From NCBI RefSeq assembly GCF_964355755.1, contig NC_092676.1, positions 3,704,288 to 3,764,287 on the forward strand: 60,000 nucleotides of DNA, given 5' to 3'. Under the pieces are notes generated by a model that was not told the DNA's origin, ran no database searches, and was given only the letters and a program-made list of their open reading frames with translations. The translations under genes and the position numbers were made by a program. Source of the stretch: Antedon mediterranea. Its lineage: Eukaryota > Echinodermata > Crinoidea > Comatulida > Antedonidae. This document shows positions 33,699-45,044 of the stretch, in pieces; the stretch's first letter is position 1; every line of letters begins with the position of its first letter.

Positions 33699-34660
33699 AA
33701 TTTGAATAGAAAATAATTAAACTTTCAGAAACAGATTTGCTCTTTTTTGTATATAATGCTAATACTAATACTGTGTAATAGCTTTTTAATTTGCTCATTT
33801 TTATATAATAAAGTCTGTAATAGTTTTTTAAAATCACAATTGTTTAAAATAAATCATACTTTTGCTGTAATTTCCACACACATTAAATGAAAATATTAGA
33901 AATAAATTTAATACTAAAATATTAAGTCAGTGGAATATTAGTGCAGTATTGATGCTAGTATAAATGCTTTTGTAACATAATATACAAATATACTACTTGT
34001 ATAAAATGAAAAAAAGAAGATTAATTAAATCAGACATTGAATAGGAATTTTGTAGTTTTTACAAAGTTAATCACTTCCATAGAAGGGGGGACAATATATA
34101 TTTGAAGTGCATAAATTGCAAATAATTCTGTGTTCTGTTCTTTTTTATTACAATTTTGTAATAGAATTTAATATTAACAATTTTTCTTACAAAGTATTAT
34201 ATTGGATAGTCTTACAGCACACCTATTTCCGCATCATCATGTATTGTATCCTATACATTTACCATATATTCCAACCCTTCCTATTTAACAGGAAATCTTT
34301 AAAATTCAACCAAAAATGATCATGATTTTCTTATTTTTTTATAATATTCACCATTATATAGATTTCATAAACCAGTTTAGTTTTATTTCATAAAAATATT
34401 CTTAACAGTATTTCAAATACAGCATGGGATTTTGACATACAATAATTAAATTTATCAGAGTTTATATGATGTGTACTGCCACAGAATATGAAATAACATA
34501 CTAAAAAAAAAAAAAAAAAAAACTTTATATTTTGAAAATATTTTGCATTTGTTTGGTTTCTATCATTGTTTTGTAAAAAATAGACAATAAGTTTGTTTAC
34601 CTTTACAGAAAAACTTAACCCTAGAGTCTACACTAATATAATATAATAATATCCAGGATT
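33699..34660. other. Spacer after B3
   Basis: Strongly AT-rich non-coding sequence with a polyA run at 34,504-34,522. The receptor similarity ends near 33,720. I see no gene. Confidence 0.5.
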
Positions 34661-34783
34661 TATATAGCACCTAATGTAATGAAACCTCTAAGCGCTGAAC
34701 ATTCAATCAATGACGTGCTCAGGATAAGACGTGTATAGCGAGCGCTCCTCATTTGACTACAATTTACACGGCGTGTATGCATC

Positions 34784-35473
34784 ATGGCCACCAAACCCAA
34801 GACTCGCTCTCGCCCAGCCGATATTGAAAGTGCTTGTTCCAACCCTGTGGACTTTAACAATTTTGTACATGCTTCCCTAAAATCATTATTAGATGGGCAG
34901 GCAAAAATTAAAGAGGATTTGAACCAAGCTATTGGATTTAACTCGGACAGAATCGCAGCACTCGAAGAAAACGATATTATCAAGGCTAACAAGATTGGTC
35001 AACTCGAACAAACGGTTGATAAACTATCATCTACGGTTGCGAAGCTCGAACTAGAGGCCAACAAATCCGAACGCTTCAGCCGACGTAACAACGTTCGAAT
35101 TGTGGGACTTAAAGAAGAATCAGGTGAGGATTGTATTGTCTTGGCCAGGAACATTCTAATAGATAACTTTGAATTTAGTGAAATACCAACGATAGAGCGT
35201 GCACATCGAGTCGGTCCTGTACTGCCGGTGAGGCCCCGACACATTATAATTAAACTACTTAGTTATAACTCTAAAGTTCAAGTCATGAAACAGAAGAATA
35301 TTGCCTTACAAGATAAACAGTTTTACGTGATAGATGATCTGACCTTAGTGGATTATAAAGAAAAGAAGAAATGGAAATTTCAAGTTAAAGCTTTATATGA
35401 CAATGGAACTAAACTTAAATTCTCTGCTGGTAAATGGCGAACTTCTACGGGGACTCCCTATATATTCAAGTAA
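34784..35473 (+). CDS. LINE ORF1 (coiled-coil/RRM nucleic-acid-binding protein)
   Basis: 229 codons. An N-terminal basic stretch is followed by a coiled coil over roughly residues 45-105 with heptads such as IAALEENDIIKANKIGQLEQ. An RRM-like region begins at RRNNVRIVGLKEE and has ERAHRVGP, characteristic of the L1-type ORF1 (transposase_22) family. The C-terminal part with FRVKALY-like FQVKALYDNG and KLKFSAGKWR fits the CTD. It would bind element RNA as a trimer. The frame is intact. Confidence 0.82.
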   Translation: MATKPKTRSRPADIESACSNPVDFNNFVHASLKSLLDGQAKIKEDLNQAIGFNSDRIAALEENDIIKANKIGQLEQTVDKLSSTVAKLELEANKSERFSRRNNVRIVGLKEESGEDCIVLARNILIDNFEFSEIPTIERAHRVGPVLPVRPRHIIIKLLSYNSKVQVMKQKNIALQDKQFYVIDDLTLVDYKEKKKWKFQVKALYDNGTKLKFSAGKWRTSTGTPYIFK

Positions 35474-35822
35474 CTTTTACGGTGTTTTGAGGAACTGGGA
35501 TATGAATAGTTTCTTTTTCTCTGCCTTCTTTCATTTTGTAATGTCAGTATATTTAACCTGGCTTTGCTTGTTTAAATTCCAAGCATGTCCGCTACGTACC
35601 ATTATGCAAATTATACCTTTGCATACCCGGTTGCATACCTAATGAATTATTCTCCGTTTTATACACGGGGAGTGCAACGCTTACGCTACCTATGTATTAG
35701 TAATACGGCAGCACTAAACAGAATTGTTTTATGTTTAATTATTGTTATATTTAGTTTTTTATTTTATTATATTATTGTTAACTTTTACCTAATGTTTAAA
35801 TTATCTATGATACCTATAAATA

Positions 35823-38800
35823 ATGTGCCAATCCAACTCTACAACTGATGTGAAATTTAACCCTTTTGTGGCATACGAGAACATGAATATTAATGAAAAT
35901 GTTGATCCACACTCTCAATTTTATGCTAGTTAAAATGAATCTAATTATTTTGATCCAGAAACATTCTCAGAGAATTTCTCTAAGCATAACAATGATAAAA
36001 ATATTTTGTCTACTATCCATTTTAATACACGTAGTCTCTTGGGCAAGATGGATTCTTTAAAACGTTTTCTTCTTACACTTGAATTTGACTTTGATGTTAT
36101 TGCTATTACTGAATCTTGGCTACAGTATGACAATAATCCCCTAACAGATATGCCGGGTTATAATATTTTTTCTAGAAATAGGAAATCTAAGGCGGGTGGT
36201 GGCGTAGCCCTGTACGTACGAAACAATGTATCAGTTACTGTCCGTAATGATTTAACAACAGATGAATCAATATGTGAATCGATATTTATTGAAATAGAAC
36301 AGATACATGGGAAAAATATCATCGTGGGAACAATCTATCGTGCTCCGTCTTTGAATATCAATGCATTCAATGATATCCTAGATAACCTACTTCATACTCT
36401 TTCAACTGAAAATAAGCTGGTATATCTGTTGGGTGATTTCAATATAGATATTTTGCAATATACTTATGAAACCACAACTAACAATTTTGTAAACACTCTT
36501 TTTAGCAACTTTTATTTACCGCTAATACTTAGACCTACTAGGATAACATCAAATAGTGCTACTCTTATTGATAACATATTAACCAACCAGCCTGATTTAC
36601 ACCTCGCTAGTGGTCAGCTCTATTGCGATATTTCCGATCACCTACCTGTTTTTTCTATATCTACCTTAACATACAAAAATACTCAAGCAGTCAGTAGACC
36701 TCCAAATAAACCTTTTAGGAAAATTAATGAAAATAACATCGAACAATTTAAACGAGAGCTTAGCGTAATAACATGGAACGATGTGAACTTATTGCAAGAA
36801 CCTAATCAAGCTTATAATACTTTTGAAACTAAATTAAAACTTTTATATAATAAACATTTTCCAATGACTACGCAAAGTAAAAAAAACACAAAATTGAAAC
36901 CTTGGATGTCAAATGGTCTGTTGCAATCTACTAAATATAAACACAAGTTATATGCTAAATACCTAAATAATCCTACCAATCATAATAAAATAAAATACAC
37001 TAAATTCCGTAATACCTTAAATTCACTTATTAAACGTGTTAAAACCGAATACTATCAAAACAGATTTACTCAATGTCAACATGATATTAAAGGTACTTGG
37101 CGCGTAATTAACTCCTTGATTAAAAGGTCTCCGAATTTGAATACGAAAGTTGTTCTAACAGGCAATAATGGTGAATCCATTGAAGACCCGTCTCAAATCG
37201 CAAATGAATTCAATAAGTTTTTTGTCGAAATTGGACCAACTCTTTCAAAAAAATTGCCAACCGATCAATCTGATTTTAAAACGTATTTGCCCTTACCTAC
37301 TTTAAACTCTTTATTTATGTGTCCAGTGTCTGATACAGAAATTATAGATATTGTCAAGTGTTTTAAAACTAATAAAGCGCAAGGACTTGATGAATTCAGT
37401 CCAAAAGTTATTAAACAATCAATTTCCCTTTTGGTTAAACCTCTATGTCACATATTTAATCTGTCTTTAACAAAAGGAGTTTTTCCAAATAAATTGAAAT
37501 TGGCAAGAGTTACTCCCATCTTTAAAGCAGAAAAAAAGGACACTTTATCTAATTACCGACCGATCTCAGTCCTTTCGCTATTTTCTAAAATATTAGAAAG
37601 AATTATCTATAATAGAACCTATGCCTTTATGGAAAAAAATAATATTCTATTCAATAAGCAATTTGGATTTCGCAAACATTTTGATACCGCAATGGCCTTA
37701 ATTGATTTGTCCAATGAAATAATAGATGCATTTGAAAATGATGAGTTTGCAATTGGTGTTTTTGTCGATCTATCGAAAGCATTCGATACCATTAACCATC
37801 CCATTCTTCTTTCAAAACTGTATCACTATGGTATTCGCGGTGTTCCTCTCAATTTATTTAAGAGCTATTTATCCAACCGCTACCAATGTACCAAGTTTTG
37901 TGATTCCCAATCTGACTATTTGCCTATTACCTGTGGAGTACCACAAGGTTCATTACTAGGTCCTCTTCTGTTTCTTTTATATGTGAATGATATTTACAAT
38001 TCGTCAGTATCTTTATCTTACTTTTTATATGCAGATGACACAACACTAATCTGTAAAAATCGACACTTAGAGTCGTTATTTAACACTGTAAATACAAGTT
38101 TAATTAATGTATCCGAATGGTTTCTGGCAAACAGCCTTTCTGTAAATCTAAAAAAGTGCAGCTATGTTTTGTTTAGAAGTAGTACGATGCCGATTAAATT
38201 AGGTCCATTGCAAATTAAACTAAATGGTTCTGTTCTCCCCATGGTCAATCATGCAAAATTTCTGGGTGTATCCATTGATAGTCGTCTGACATGGAAACCC
38301 CATGTTATTGAGACAGAAAACAAAATCTCAAAAAATATTGGTATAATTTGTAGACTGGCATCTTTTCTTCCACATCATATTCTCCGAACACTCTACTGCT
38401 CCCTTGTTTTGCCATATCTTTTATATTGCAATATCGTTTGGTGTAACACATTCCCATCTAATTTAAATAAACTTCAAATACTACAAAAGAAAATCATTCG
38501 AATAATTTCGAATGTTTCACCTAGAACTAGTACAGATCCTTTATTTCGTTCTCTCAAATTATTAAAATTAACAGATATTAATATTTTCCAACAATGTTTA
38601 TTTATTTACAAAAGCCAAAATGCTCTTCTTCCATCTCATTTACGCGATATGTTTTCTCCCAATTATGAATTTCACGGCTATTCCACAAGAATCCTCAATA
38701 ACCTTCATATTCCTAAACACAAAAAGACTTCTTTTCAACATAATATTAGATTTACTGGACCCAAGATATGGAACTCACTTCCTAACAAAATTACAACTTC

Positions 38801-38855
38801 TGCAAACAAACATAGCTTCGTCTTTAACACTAAACAATATCTAATACAAAAGTAA
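35823..38855 (+). pseudogene. LINE ORF2 endonuclease/RT with one stop
   Basis: One frame runs from an ATG at 35823 to 38855, interrupted only by TAA at 35931-35933; from 35934 on it is open for over 970 codons. Endonuclease motifs: FNTRSLLGKMD, TESWL, AGGGVALYVR, GDFN and the SDH near DISDHLPVF. Reverse transcriptase: ARVTPIFK, NYRPISVLSLFSKILERI, FVDLSKAFDTINH, GVPQGSLLGPLLFLLYVND, and YADD at 38028-38039. The C-terminus carries the usual FTGPKIWNSLP ending. The single nonsense codon lies before the endonuclease, so a slightly shorter protein starting downstream might still be active. Confidence 0.85.
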
Positions 38856-39179
38856 ATTAATTAACTAGTTATATTCTAGGTATCAGTTTTTTATTGTTTT
38901 CATATTCCGTTATGGTAATTACTTTATTCCTATATACCATTTACTATTATTTACTAATTTGATTTTAGTTACTTTTTGTTTTGTTCAGGCACTTTCAACA
39001 CAAGCTTTTGCTTTTTAGAAATTGTGCCTCCTTCATAATATTGTTTTATTCATGTTAAAGATGAGAAAAAAAAATTGTATTGTTTTAACTATCTTTCTTC
39101 TCGTCATGAATTTTGTATTATATTATTTATTTTGTATATTATGAAGGAAATAAATGTTACTATGAAATGAAATGAAAAA

Positions 39180-39420
39180 TTATTACCCAAGTCATTTTTG
39201 GATCAAACATGTATGGAAACATACTTCCATAATGCAGCTAGTAATCAGCGCAAAGTTGTCTTGATCTAACTGGGTACCCATTTATACACCTGGGTGGAGA
39301 GAGGCAAACATAAGTAAAGTATCTTGCTTACAGATACAAGCAATGCGGAGAGAGTTGGATTCGAACCTCGGTCTCACGATCAGTAGTCCAACGTCCAACA
39401 AACTGTGCCACACGCCCTCA
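39180..39420 (-). mobile_element. tRNA-derived SINE
   Basis: Read on the minus strand from 39,420, it starts GGGCGTGTGGCACAG (A-box region) and has a perfect B box GGTTCGAATCC at 39357-39367. The body then has CCACCCAGGTGTATAAATGG and GTACCCAG. The body resembles, from memory, the conserved central domain of Deu-type SINEs. The 3' end near the LINE tail at 39,176-39,200 is not sharply defined. Confidence 0.75.
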
Positions 39421-39880
39421 AAAAAAATTCTTCATCGTCTTAGACACTAGCAAACTTGCGCAAACTCTGGGTTTTCAAAGTATATTCACAATATCATTCA
39501 ACCAAGGCAATTTAACAACAGGATGCTGAGCTCCGGAGATCAAAAGATTTATCTGTGGCTTTGACACGATCAGTTCCACCCTCCATTAGCGGACACCGCG
39601 CTCCCCAGCGAATATGTACATAACAGTACTGTTAGTATTTGTCGCAGCCAGACATAAGATCAAAGGACTGTTAGGAGTTCCTACCTTGGCAAGGTGAGCT
39701 CAGTGTTTTGCATGTGTATTGATATGGGTTTGTTAGTATTTAAAGCTTGTGGTTGGACAATATATATATTTTTTTCATACTTCTTCAACATCTTTATTGA
39801 TAGACTTTATCCAAGTCTTTAATTAAATTGTCTTTTTATGTTGGCGCTTGTAAAAATGTTCCCAATTGAATGATTCCAGC
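39421..39880. other. Spacer between SINE and truncated LINE
   Basis: Non-coding, with moderate base composition. I see no gene or recognisable element. Confidence 0.4.
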
Positions 39881-39892
39881 TAAAATATAGTT

Positions 39893-40207
39893 ATGACACG
39901 CCATACATGCCAAAATGTTTTTCTTTCAAATCGACATCTAAACCCTGTATACCCTGATTCTGATGACCTCAATCTTACTGTCAGAAATTGTTATACTGAA
40001 TCACATAAATTGATGTATTTCCAACGCATTGTTCCCATGTGGAATCAGTTAGATCAAGTTACTAGAGAAGCACCTACGTCTTGCAGGTTTAAGCTAGGGG
40101 CTAAGAAATATTTTAACGACTTATTTACCAATACGTATGAAACTGGCAATATGTGCACATGGGTGTCCTGTTGTCGCTGCTGTAAATGTCGACCAACTTT
40201 AGTTTAA
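39893..40207 (+). pseudogene. Truncated LINE, C-terminal RT fragment
   Basis: 105 codons ending the ORF2 of a jockey-superfamily LINE: TESHKLMYFQRIVPMWNQL matches the conserved segment behind the thumb, followed by FKLGAKKYFND and the terminal CTWVSCCRCCKC cysteine cluster typical of this branch. A stop lies just upstream in frame, so the copy is 5'-truncated. Its 3' untranslated region continues through the satellite to an AATAAATAAAAATGAAATAA tail near 41,757-41,780. Confidence 0.75.
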
Positions 40208-40295
40208 TCTTAAATTATACAAATTTATAAATTACTATTTACTATATTTAAATATTTATTATAATGTTATTAACTTTTTCATTTATCATTGTGCA

Positions 40296-41697
40296 ATTTG
40301 GGATTGAACCGTTCTAGAGGTGTTTACCACCTGTTGGTCCCATCCTTCACTCAATGTACTCTGTTCTTTATATAAGTTTTGTCTTTTTCATTTATCATTG
40401 TGCAATTTGGGATTGGACCGTTCTAGAGGTGTTTACCACCTGTTGGTCCCATCCTTCACTCAATGTACTTGGGACTGGACTGTCCTAGAGGTGTTTACCA
40501 CCTGTTGGTCCCATCCTTCACTCAATGTACTTGGGATTGGACCGTTCTAGAGGTGTTTACCACCTGTTGGTCCCATCCTTCACTCAATGTACTTGGGACT
40601 GGACCGTTCTAGAGGTGTTTACCACCTGTTGGTCCCATCCTTCACTCAATGTACTTGGGACTGGACCGTCCTAGAGGTGTTTACCACCTGTTGGTCCCAT
40701 CCTTCACTCAATGTACTTGGGATTGGACCGTTCTAGAGGTGTTTACCACCTGTTGGTCCCATCCTTCACTCAATGTACTTGTGATTGGACCGTTCTAGAG
40801 GTGTTTACCACCTGTTGGTCCCATCCTTCACTCAATGTACTCTGTTCTTTATATAAGTTTTGTCTTTTTCATTTATCATTGTGCAATTTGGGATTGGACC
40901 GTTCTAGAGGTGTTTACCACCTGTTGGTCCCATCCTTCACTCAATGTACTTGGGACTGGACCGTCCTAGAGGTGTTTACCACCTGTTGGTCCCATCCTTC
41001 ACTCAATGTACTTGGGATTGGACCGTTCTAGAGGTGTTTACCACCTGTTGGTCCCATCCTTCACTCAATGTACTTGTGATTGGACCGTTCTAGAGGTGTT
41101 TACCACCTGTTGGTCCCATCCTTCACTCAATGTACTTGGGATTAGACCATTCTAGAGGTGTTTACCACCTGTTGGTCCCATCCTTCACTCAATGTACTTG
41201 TGATTGGACCGTTCTAGAGGTGTTTACCACATGTTGGTCCCATCCTTCACTCAATGTACTTGGGACTGGACCGTCCTAGAGGTGTTTACCACCTGTTGGT
41301 CCCATCCTTCACTCAATGTACTTGGGATTGGACCGTTCTAGAGGTGTTTACCACCTGTTGGTCCCATCCTTCACTCAATGTACTTGTGATTGGACCGTTC
41401 TAGAGGTGTTTACCACCTGTTGGTCCCATCCTTCACTCAATGTACTTGGGATTGGACCATTCTAGAGGTGTTTACCACCTGTTGGTCCCATCCTTCACTC
41501 AATGTACTTGTGATTGGACCGTTCTAGAGGTGTTTACCACCTGTTGGTCCCATCCTTCACTCAATGTACTTGGGATTGGACCGTTCTAGAGGTGTTTACC
41601 ACCTGTTGGTCCCATCCTTCACTCAATGTACTTGTGATTGGACCGTCCTAGAGGTGTTTACCACCTGTTGGTCCCATCCTTCACTCAATGTACTCTG
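40296..41697 (+). repeat. 62-base minisatellite, 21 copies, in a LINE 3' region
   Basis: The unit starts TTGGGATTGGACCGTTCTAG, includes GGTGTTTACCACCTGTTGG, and ends CACTCAATGTAC. The period is exactly 62 bases. A roughly 46-base linker containing CTCTGTTCTTTATATAAG separates copy 1 from 2 and copy 8 from 9, and the same words follow copy 21, showing segmental duplication of a block. Variant pattern (GATTGG, ACTGG, GTGATTGG, ACCATTC) gives a five-unit, 310-base higher-order period for copies 10-14 and 15-19. The period is not a multiple of three, so the open frames inside it are not genes. Confidence 0.93.
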
Positions 41698-41785
41698 TTC
41701 TTTTTATATGTTATGTTTTTTTCTTGCTTTGTTTGTACATTTTTGTGAAAATTTGAATAAATAAAAATGAAATAAATAAGCCAAT

Positions 41786-42142
41786 CAGTGCATGATACAT
41801 AATTATCAAATGAATATTCAATAGTTGGAATGTGTTGAAAATCAAAAGATTATTTTGATTTTCAATAGTGTACACTTCCTTGTATATCTTTGAAATACAG
41901 AGGGTGCTGTTTTGACTTTCAACAAACTTTCTTTGTAAAAGAAAATATTGCTACTGTATATTAGAAATAATTATTTCGGCCTATCATGGAGTAATATGAT
42001 AATAGTATACCTCCATGCTAATTAAACTTTTTAGACAATAATAATGGAATAGAATGGCTGAGGATGAAAAAAAAACATACTGCAGAGTGCAAGAGTGTAA
42101 TTTCATTTTTCCTGCTGCAAAGCATCAAGAAATGTTAATGTT
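41786..42142. other. Upstream remnant of C3
   Basis: From about 41,885 this matches the sequence before C1 (about 6734-7010), including AATACAGAGGGTGCTGTTT and ATACCTCCATGC. Non-coding. Confidence 0.55.
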
Positions 42143-42185
42143 ATGGTTTCAGAACCTCATCAGCTCTCAGCCCATGAGTGAACAG
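42143..42185 (+). promoter_or_regulatory. Degenerate promoter block, C3 relic, distal copy
   Basis: ATGGTTTCAGAACCTCATC then CTCTCAGCCCATGAGTG; the CCAAT core reads CCCAT. It corresponds to 7012-7053. Confidence 0.45.
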
Positions 42186-42262
42186 CAGAGGATTATCAAT
42201 ACCCAAAAAAAAAACTGCAGGTACAGTCCTTTAACAAAACTCAAACCTTTCAAATGGATCTT

Positions 42263-42380
42263 ATGGTTGACCGAGTCTGATCAACTGTTAATACTTGTAG
42301 TTCAAAGAAGAACATTTCTAAAATTTGTATCACAATTCCAAATTGCAAGATATTGACAACTGCTCCTGTAACAAGCAATC
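42263..42380 (+). pseudogene. C3: terminal relic of a C-class receptor
   Basis: After a second promoter half-block (ATGGTTGACCGAGTCTGATC at 42263) the sequence jumps straight into about 90 bases homologous to the end of Ig domain 4 of C2 (AGTTCAAAGAAGAACATTT, compare C2 near 26,910-26,930). It then continues into sequence matching the region downstream of C1. Start codon, most of the ectodomain, membrane helix and tail are gone. Confidence 0.6.
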
Positions 42381-42530
42381 AAAATTATTTATTTTATATA
42401 TGCTCAATACTATTAAAAAACCCCCTTCAAAAACTTTTTTTTTAAATATTTTTAATATCCTGTTCCATGTTGGGTGTAGTTTGTAATGTGTAAGGCTAAC
42501 AGTATTCTACTGGCAGATACCTGCTTTTAC

Positions 42531-43262
42531 TTGCAAATGCAAAATTGATTTTAGGAAAATTAAAGAACCCTTAGAACCTCTGATTATAAATGAAAATGTG
42601 ATTGAAGTAGTAAATGAGTACAAATATCTGGGTTGTATAATTGACAATAAGCTAAATTGGATAAATAATGTAAATAAAGCCACATGCAAAGCCAACCAAA
42701 GGATGTTTATTTTAAGAAAAATGAAGTACCTACAAATTGACAAAACTATACTTAAATTGTTTTATAACTCTGTAATTCTCAGTGTAATACTTTTTTGTAA
42801 TGTTTGTTTTTATGGTAATACAATGCAAAAAGATAAAATTAAACTTAATCGAATAGGAAATAGAGCAATTAGACTAGTAGGAGAGCACTTACCTGATGTT
42901 GAATCCTTGTATAAAGAAAATGTGTTAAAAAAAGTAAAAAGTATCATTGATGATGAAACACATCCTCTTCACAAACAATTTGCTCTCATGAATTCTGGCA
43001 TAAGACTACGTGCACTTAATACCAAAACAAAACGGTTTAGGTGCTCGTTTGTACCTAATGCTATACACTTATATAACTCCAGAGTACAAAGGTAAAATGT
43101 AACCGATAATTTTTATCTAATTTTAACAATTTTTAGCCTCTTAACTTTTTGTGTGTGTTCTTGTAAATTGTATTTTATATTTTTGTATTTTGCCAGTTTT
43201 CAAATCACATTTCTGTTTTTTAAATGGACAATAAAGTATATATGACTATGACTATGACTACT
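42531..43262 (+). mobile_element. 5'-truncated LINE fragment
   Basis: Inserted after CCTGCTTTTACT, where the C1 paralog (near 8320) continues without interruption. An open frame to 43095 encodes the RT thumb and C-terminal region: YKYLGCIIDNKLNW, a helical stretch, KLNRIGNRAIRLVG and the closing FVPNAIHLYNS. It ends in a TATGACTATGACTATGACTA tail. No clear target duplication is seen. Confidence 0.8.
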
Positions 43263-43899
43263 TATACATCAAAGTTTTAATCTCAGTTTGAAATTTATAT
43301 TGAAGTATAGCAGTAAAACGTATATAATATTCAAAACTTTTTTTTAAAAGTTCCTCGAAATTACACATTGATTTTACTATGATTAAGGTGAACAGTATGG
43401 GGAAGATGTTATGAGGTTTTAAGAGAAAACAGAATATGTAAATTATGTCATAGGAATGAGATAGAAGATGAATATTACTTTCTGTTAATTTGTCTAATCA
43501 GTTACGTTACGTTATTACCAGTTTTGTTTATAATTACCTTCTGAAAGTATAAGTTCATTAATTTAATGGCTTCCAGAAATATTACTTTAATTGGAAATAT
43601 GTCTAAAAAAAAGAAAGGAAAAATTAGATGCAAAATGAATTGTTTCTTTTTTTAAATAAAAAAAGAAATATTTCATCTAATTTTTGTAAATAATATTGTA
43701 CCTCGGGCTGCTGGCCTATGTGATGTGTAAATAAATGCCTTAGAGTCTAGGGAAGAAGAAGTAGAAGTATATCATGACAACATTGGAATTGTTTAAAATG
43801 TTTATCTATGGGTTTAAGACAGAATTTTATACACCAGCTACTGTATCTATACCATATGCCATATTGATATCGAAAATACAAGAAAAACAAAACTGTGTT
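43263..43899. other. Spacer before A4
   Basis: Matches sequence downstream of C1 and upstream of A2. It contains the empty site (about 43,497) for the 684-base element of unit 1 and an inverted A/T-rich repeat at about 43,590-43,690. I see no gene. Confidence 0.55.
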
Positions 43900-43937
43900 A
43901 TGGTTGATCGAGTTTGATTAGCTACCAGTCAATGAGT
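43900..43937 (+). promoter_or_regulatory. Promoter block, gene A4, CCAAT variant
   Basis: ATGGTTGATCGAGTTTGATT then CAGTCAATGAGT, 160 bases before the A4 start; the CCAAT core reads TCAAT. Confidence 0.5.
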
Positions 43938-44096
43938 AAAAACTACAGAGTTTCGAATGTAAATTGTAAAACTTTTGTTGTATGAGGAACTAGATAAATA
44001 CTGTAGATGCTATAGTGTATTCTGCACATTCTACTATCGCTGGCTTCAACTATTGATTATTTTCTTTCTATAAGATCAAACAACTTTGAAATCAAC

Positions 44097-45044
44097 ATGA
44101 CTGGAGATTGTAATGTTTTCTTCCTGGTTGTATTGACTTTATTGTCTTCATCTTCACTTGCTGATGTTGAGTTTGTTACTAGGCCACCATCAACATTGAC
44201 TGTCTATCCAGGTCAGAATGTTTCACTGCCTTGTGTTTTTAGGAATTTAATTCAGAATCAGCACAAAGTAGTATGGAGTTATTGGCAAAGTATGTTTAAG
44301 ATTATTTCAGTTGACAGAAATCTCTCATTAACAAGTATTAATAACATTGCTGAAAGTTACTCAATTCTAGGTGATGGAATGAATTTCACACTTTTTATCA
44401 AAATATCCAGAACAATAGATTTTGAATCATCTTCTAATATTAGAAATGATTTTAGATGTTCTGTGTTTGAACTAAGCCAAACTTTCCCTTTTAAAATAAC
44501 AAATCAGAATGTCCCTGTTGACAGAGCACCTTCAACTGTTATTATACAACCAACATTTAGTTATCCAGTGTGTGTACAGATCAACACCACTGTTGTCGTT
44601 GGAGAAACATTATCATTAAGATGTTACTCACCAGTAACAGATTATGATGTAAGAACAATTTTAACATTGAAAAAACAAGTTCTACCTACAATTTATTATA
44701 ATGGGTTAATTACTTACAACTTGACTGTAACAAAAGAGTACCATAATGCAGTGTTTGTATGTGAATCAAGAAGAAAAGAAACAAATGAAACAAGAAACTG
44801 CTCTGTTGGCCCACTCACTGTCAACTACAAACCAGAGATTAACATCACACAGATATCACCACTGGAATACATCTGTACAGCAGAGGCTAGACCACCAGTT
44901 AATGAAATTAACTGGAATGTGGAGCCAAAAATTGCTAGAAAACATTTCAATATTTCAAAAGATTCATTAACATTGACTAAAAAATTGAAAGCTGATGCTG
45001 TTATCAAATGTTGGGCAGAAAATACAGTTGGAAAAACCAACTAA
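44097..45044 (+). CDS. A4: three-Ig ectodomain ending before the membrane helix
   Basis: 315 codons of open frame nearly identical to A3: signal peptide, V-type domain, domain 2 and domain 3 with all core cysteines. Compared with A3, 20 bases are missing after AAAACCAA near 45,040, so the frame ends at GKTN directly after domain 3. As written the product would be a secreted three-domain protein. The membrane helix and full tail persist behind it in another frame to 45804. It could be a recent pseudogene, a soluble decoy, or a sequence error; the sequence alone does not decide. Confidence 0.7.
   Translation: MTGDCNVFFLVVLTLLSSSSLADVEFVTRPPSTLTVYPGQNVSLPCVFRNLIQNQHKVVWSYWQSMFKIISVDRNLSLTSINNIAESYSILGDGMNFTLFIKISRTIDFESSSNIRNDFRCSVFELSQTFPFKITNQNVPVDRAPSTVIIQPTFSYPVCVQINTTVVVGETLSLRCYSPVTDYDVRTILTLKKQVLPTIYYNGLITYNLTVTKEYHNAVFVCESRRKETNETRNCSVGPLTVNYKPEINITQISPLEYICTAEARPPVNEINWNVEPKIARKHFNISKDSLTLTKKLKADAVIKCWAENTVGKTN

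Larger units (their letters stand above)
34661..39176 (+). mobile_element. Nearly full-length two-ORF LINE
   Basis: Non-LTR retrotransposon of the L2/CR1-like branch of the jockey superfamily: short GC-richer leader, ORF1, a gap of about 350 bases, ORF2, an AT-rich 3' region and a TGAAATGAAATGAAAA tail ending near 39,176. TGAA-type tails are usual for L2-like elements. The exact 5' boundary is uncertain. It lies between B3 and the C3 relic. Confidence 0.85.

Noticed and set aside
39357-39420. Functional tRNA gene
   Set aside because: The B box is good, but the acceptor stem is not formed and the sequence continues into a SINE body.
40296-41697. Regularly spaced repeats reminiscent of a CRISPR array
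   Set aside because: The units are contiguous without unique spacers, lie in animal DNA, and belong to a LINE 3' region.
40320-41764. Several overlapping open frames encoding repeated LDRSRGVYHLLVPSF peptides
   Set aside because: They are read-through of the 62-base satellite; the period is not a multiple of three, so the frame changes each copy and there is no gene.
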